DNA from: Exiguobacterium algae
GTDB taxonomy: Bacteria; Bacillota; Bacilli; Exiguobacteriales; Exiguobacteriaceae
Length of the DNA stretch: 64,000 bases
Direction: 5' to 3'
Assembly (NCBI RefSeq): GCF_018617875.1
Contig: NZ_JACSKZ010000001.1
Coordinates: 744,001 to 808,000 of the forward strand
The position numbers were made by a program, and so were the translations under genes. This document shows, in pieces, positions 63,410-64,000 of this stretch. The notes under the pieces are model-generated. The model had not been told where the DNA came from and searched no databases. It saw only the letters and a list, made by a program, of their open reading frames with translations. The stretch's first letter is position 1, and each line of letters begins with the position of its first letter.

Positions 63410-64000
63410 TCAAATATAATCGATGAAGTGTCGACGGAATCGTAAGTGAATCATCGACCCGACGAAGAAGAGAACGAGGACGATGGCCCAATAATAGAGG
63501 CCGTAAGCCCAGTTAGTCGCCAACCAGTCTGTCCCGAGGAACATAGACCGATATCCTTCGACTAAGTAGTAAAGTGGATTGACTTGAAGGATATTCGCGA
63601 GCTTCGCCGGCGGCACCCAAAAAATTGGTGTCAAATACATCAACATCCGCATCATCGACTGGAGCAGGTTTTGAATATCGCGCACGATTGTCGTAAGCGC
63701 GGATGTGATCAAGGCAAGTGAATAGAGTAGTGCCAGTGCACTAAACGCTAAATAAATAAACCAAAGCGAATGCAGCCCCATCGGGAATCCGAACGCCCAC
63801 ATTAAAATAAACGATACGCCGACCAACGCCACGTGGCGGTAGAAGAGCGCGAGCAGGACGTATGCCGGAATCGTCGAGATTGGGAAGCTCATTTTGGAGA
63901 CCATGCCAATTTTTGAATACACGGACCGGGCCGTCGAGGTGATTGCCGCGGCAATAAAGAACCAGACGACAATCCCGGCGACCAACCATGGCAGAAACGG
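63410..64000 (-). CDS. tagG: Wall polymer ABC exporter permease (partial)
   Basis: A TagG permease cut by the right edge. The reading frame continues upstream past 64000, so only the C-terminal 196 residues are seen, starting PFLPWLVAGIVVWFF. Six membrane segments and TPIFWVPPAKLANILQVNP, typical of ABC-2 wall-polymer exporters, are visible. It lies ten bases upstream of tagH in the same operon. Confidence 0.9.
   Translation of the reverse strand, partial: PFLPWLVAGIVVWFFIAAAITSTARSVYSKIGMVSKMSFPISTIPAYVLLALFYRHVALVGVSFILMWAFGFPMGLHSLWFIYLAFSALALLYSLALITSALTTIVRDIQNLLQSMMRMLMYLTPIFWVPPAKLANILQVNPLYYLVEGYRSMFLGTDWLATNWAYGLYYWAIVLVLFFVGSMIHLRFRRHFIDYI

Noticed and set aside
1..64000. CRISPR arrays, rRNA, tRNA, insertion sequences and prophage genes
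   Set aside because: I saw no spaced direct repeats, no RNA gene signatures, and no transposase, integrase or phage structural genes.

Overview
The window looks like chromosomal DNA from a low-to-mid GC Gram-positive of the order Bacillales. Overall gene content (GatCAB, FMN riboswitch, T-box, teichoic-type export, bacterial NO synthase, YxlEFG-like transporter, DegV paralogues, Shine-Dalgarno sequences of the AAGGAGG type) and roughly half-GC coding sequence fit Exiguobacterium best. That genus call is inference from recognition, not from a search. I see no rRNA, tRNA, insertion sequence, prophage or CRISPR array.

Layout. 1-390: a T-box leader (minus strand) whose target gene lies off the left edge. 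387-3290: CPBP protease divergent from a NarL/DesK-type two-component system, with palindromic sites between them. 3379-7153: accessory enzymes (GNAT, unknown, DHFR-like, nucleotidyltransferase). 7362-13025: core block rlmCD, dagK, gatB-gatA-gatC. 13243-20423: chemoreceptor, Na+/alanine symporter, lipoprotein-bcp pair, pyrroline-5-carboxylate dehydrogenase, ZIP transporter. 20506-22060: an FMN-riboswitch-controlled riboflavin operon reduced to ribD plus a 33-codon scar that appears to join the start of ribE to the end of ribH. 22069-26701: uppP, a candidate small RNA, an orphan HNR-repeat protein, a diguanylate cyclase and a DegV protein. 26863-34601: FtsX-type ABC exporter, proteins of unknown function, DegV-thioredoxin pair, NO synthase with an RDD protein. 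34709-43282: secreted pullulanase under LacI-type operators, an arsR-arsB-CoA-disulfide reductase operon with tandem operators, a SulP transporter and UspA. 43398-48938: two ABC-2 transporter operons. 49027-53412: PAS-GGDEF-HD-GYP protein and padR-chrA. 53700-64000: cell-envelope region with an OatA-like acetyltransferase, YdcF-like protein, glycosyltransferase, DHHW/MBOAT acylation pair, UDP-GlcNAc 2-epimerase and the TagGH wall-polymer exporter (tagG runs off the right edge).

How the genes work together. The right-hand block would make UDP-ManNAc, export a wall polymer and decorate surface glycans by O-acylation, while uppP recycles the undecaprenyl carrier. gatCAB, rlmCD and dagK are housekeeping. 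Several units (arsR, padR-chrA, two-component system, yxlEFG-like) carry visible operator-like repeats at their promoters. The most notable observation is the collapsed riboflavin operon: the riboswitch, ribD and terminator remain, but ribE, ribBA and ribH seem to have been excised, predicting riboflavin dependence unless other copies exist.
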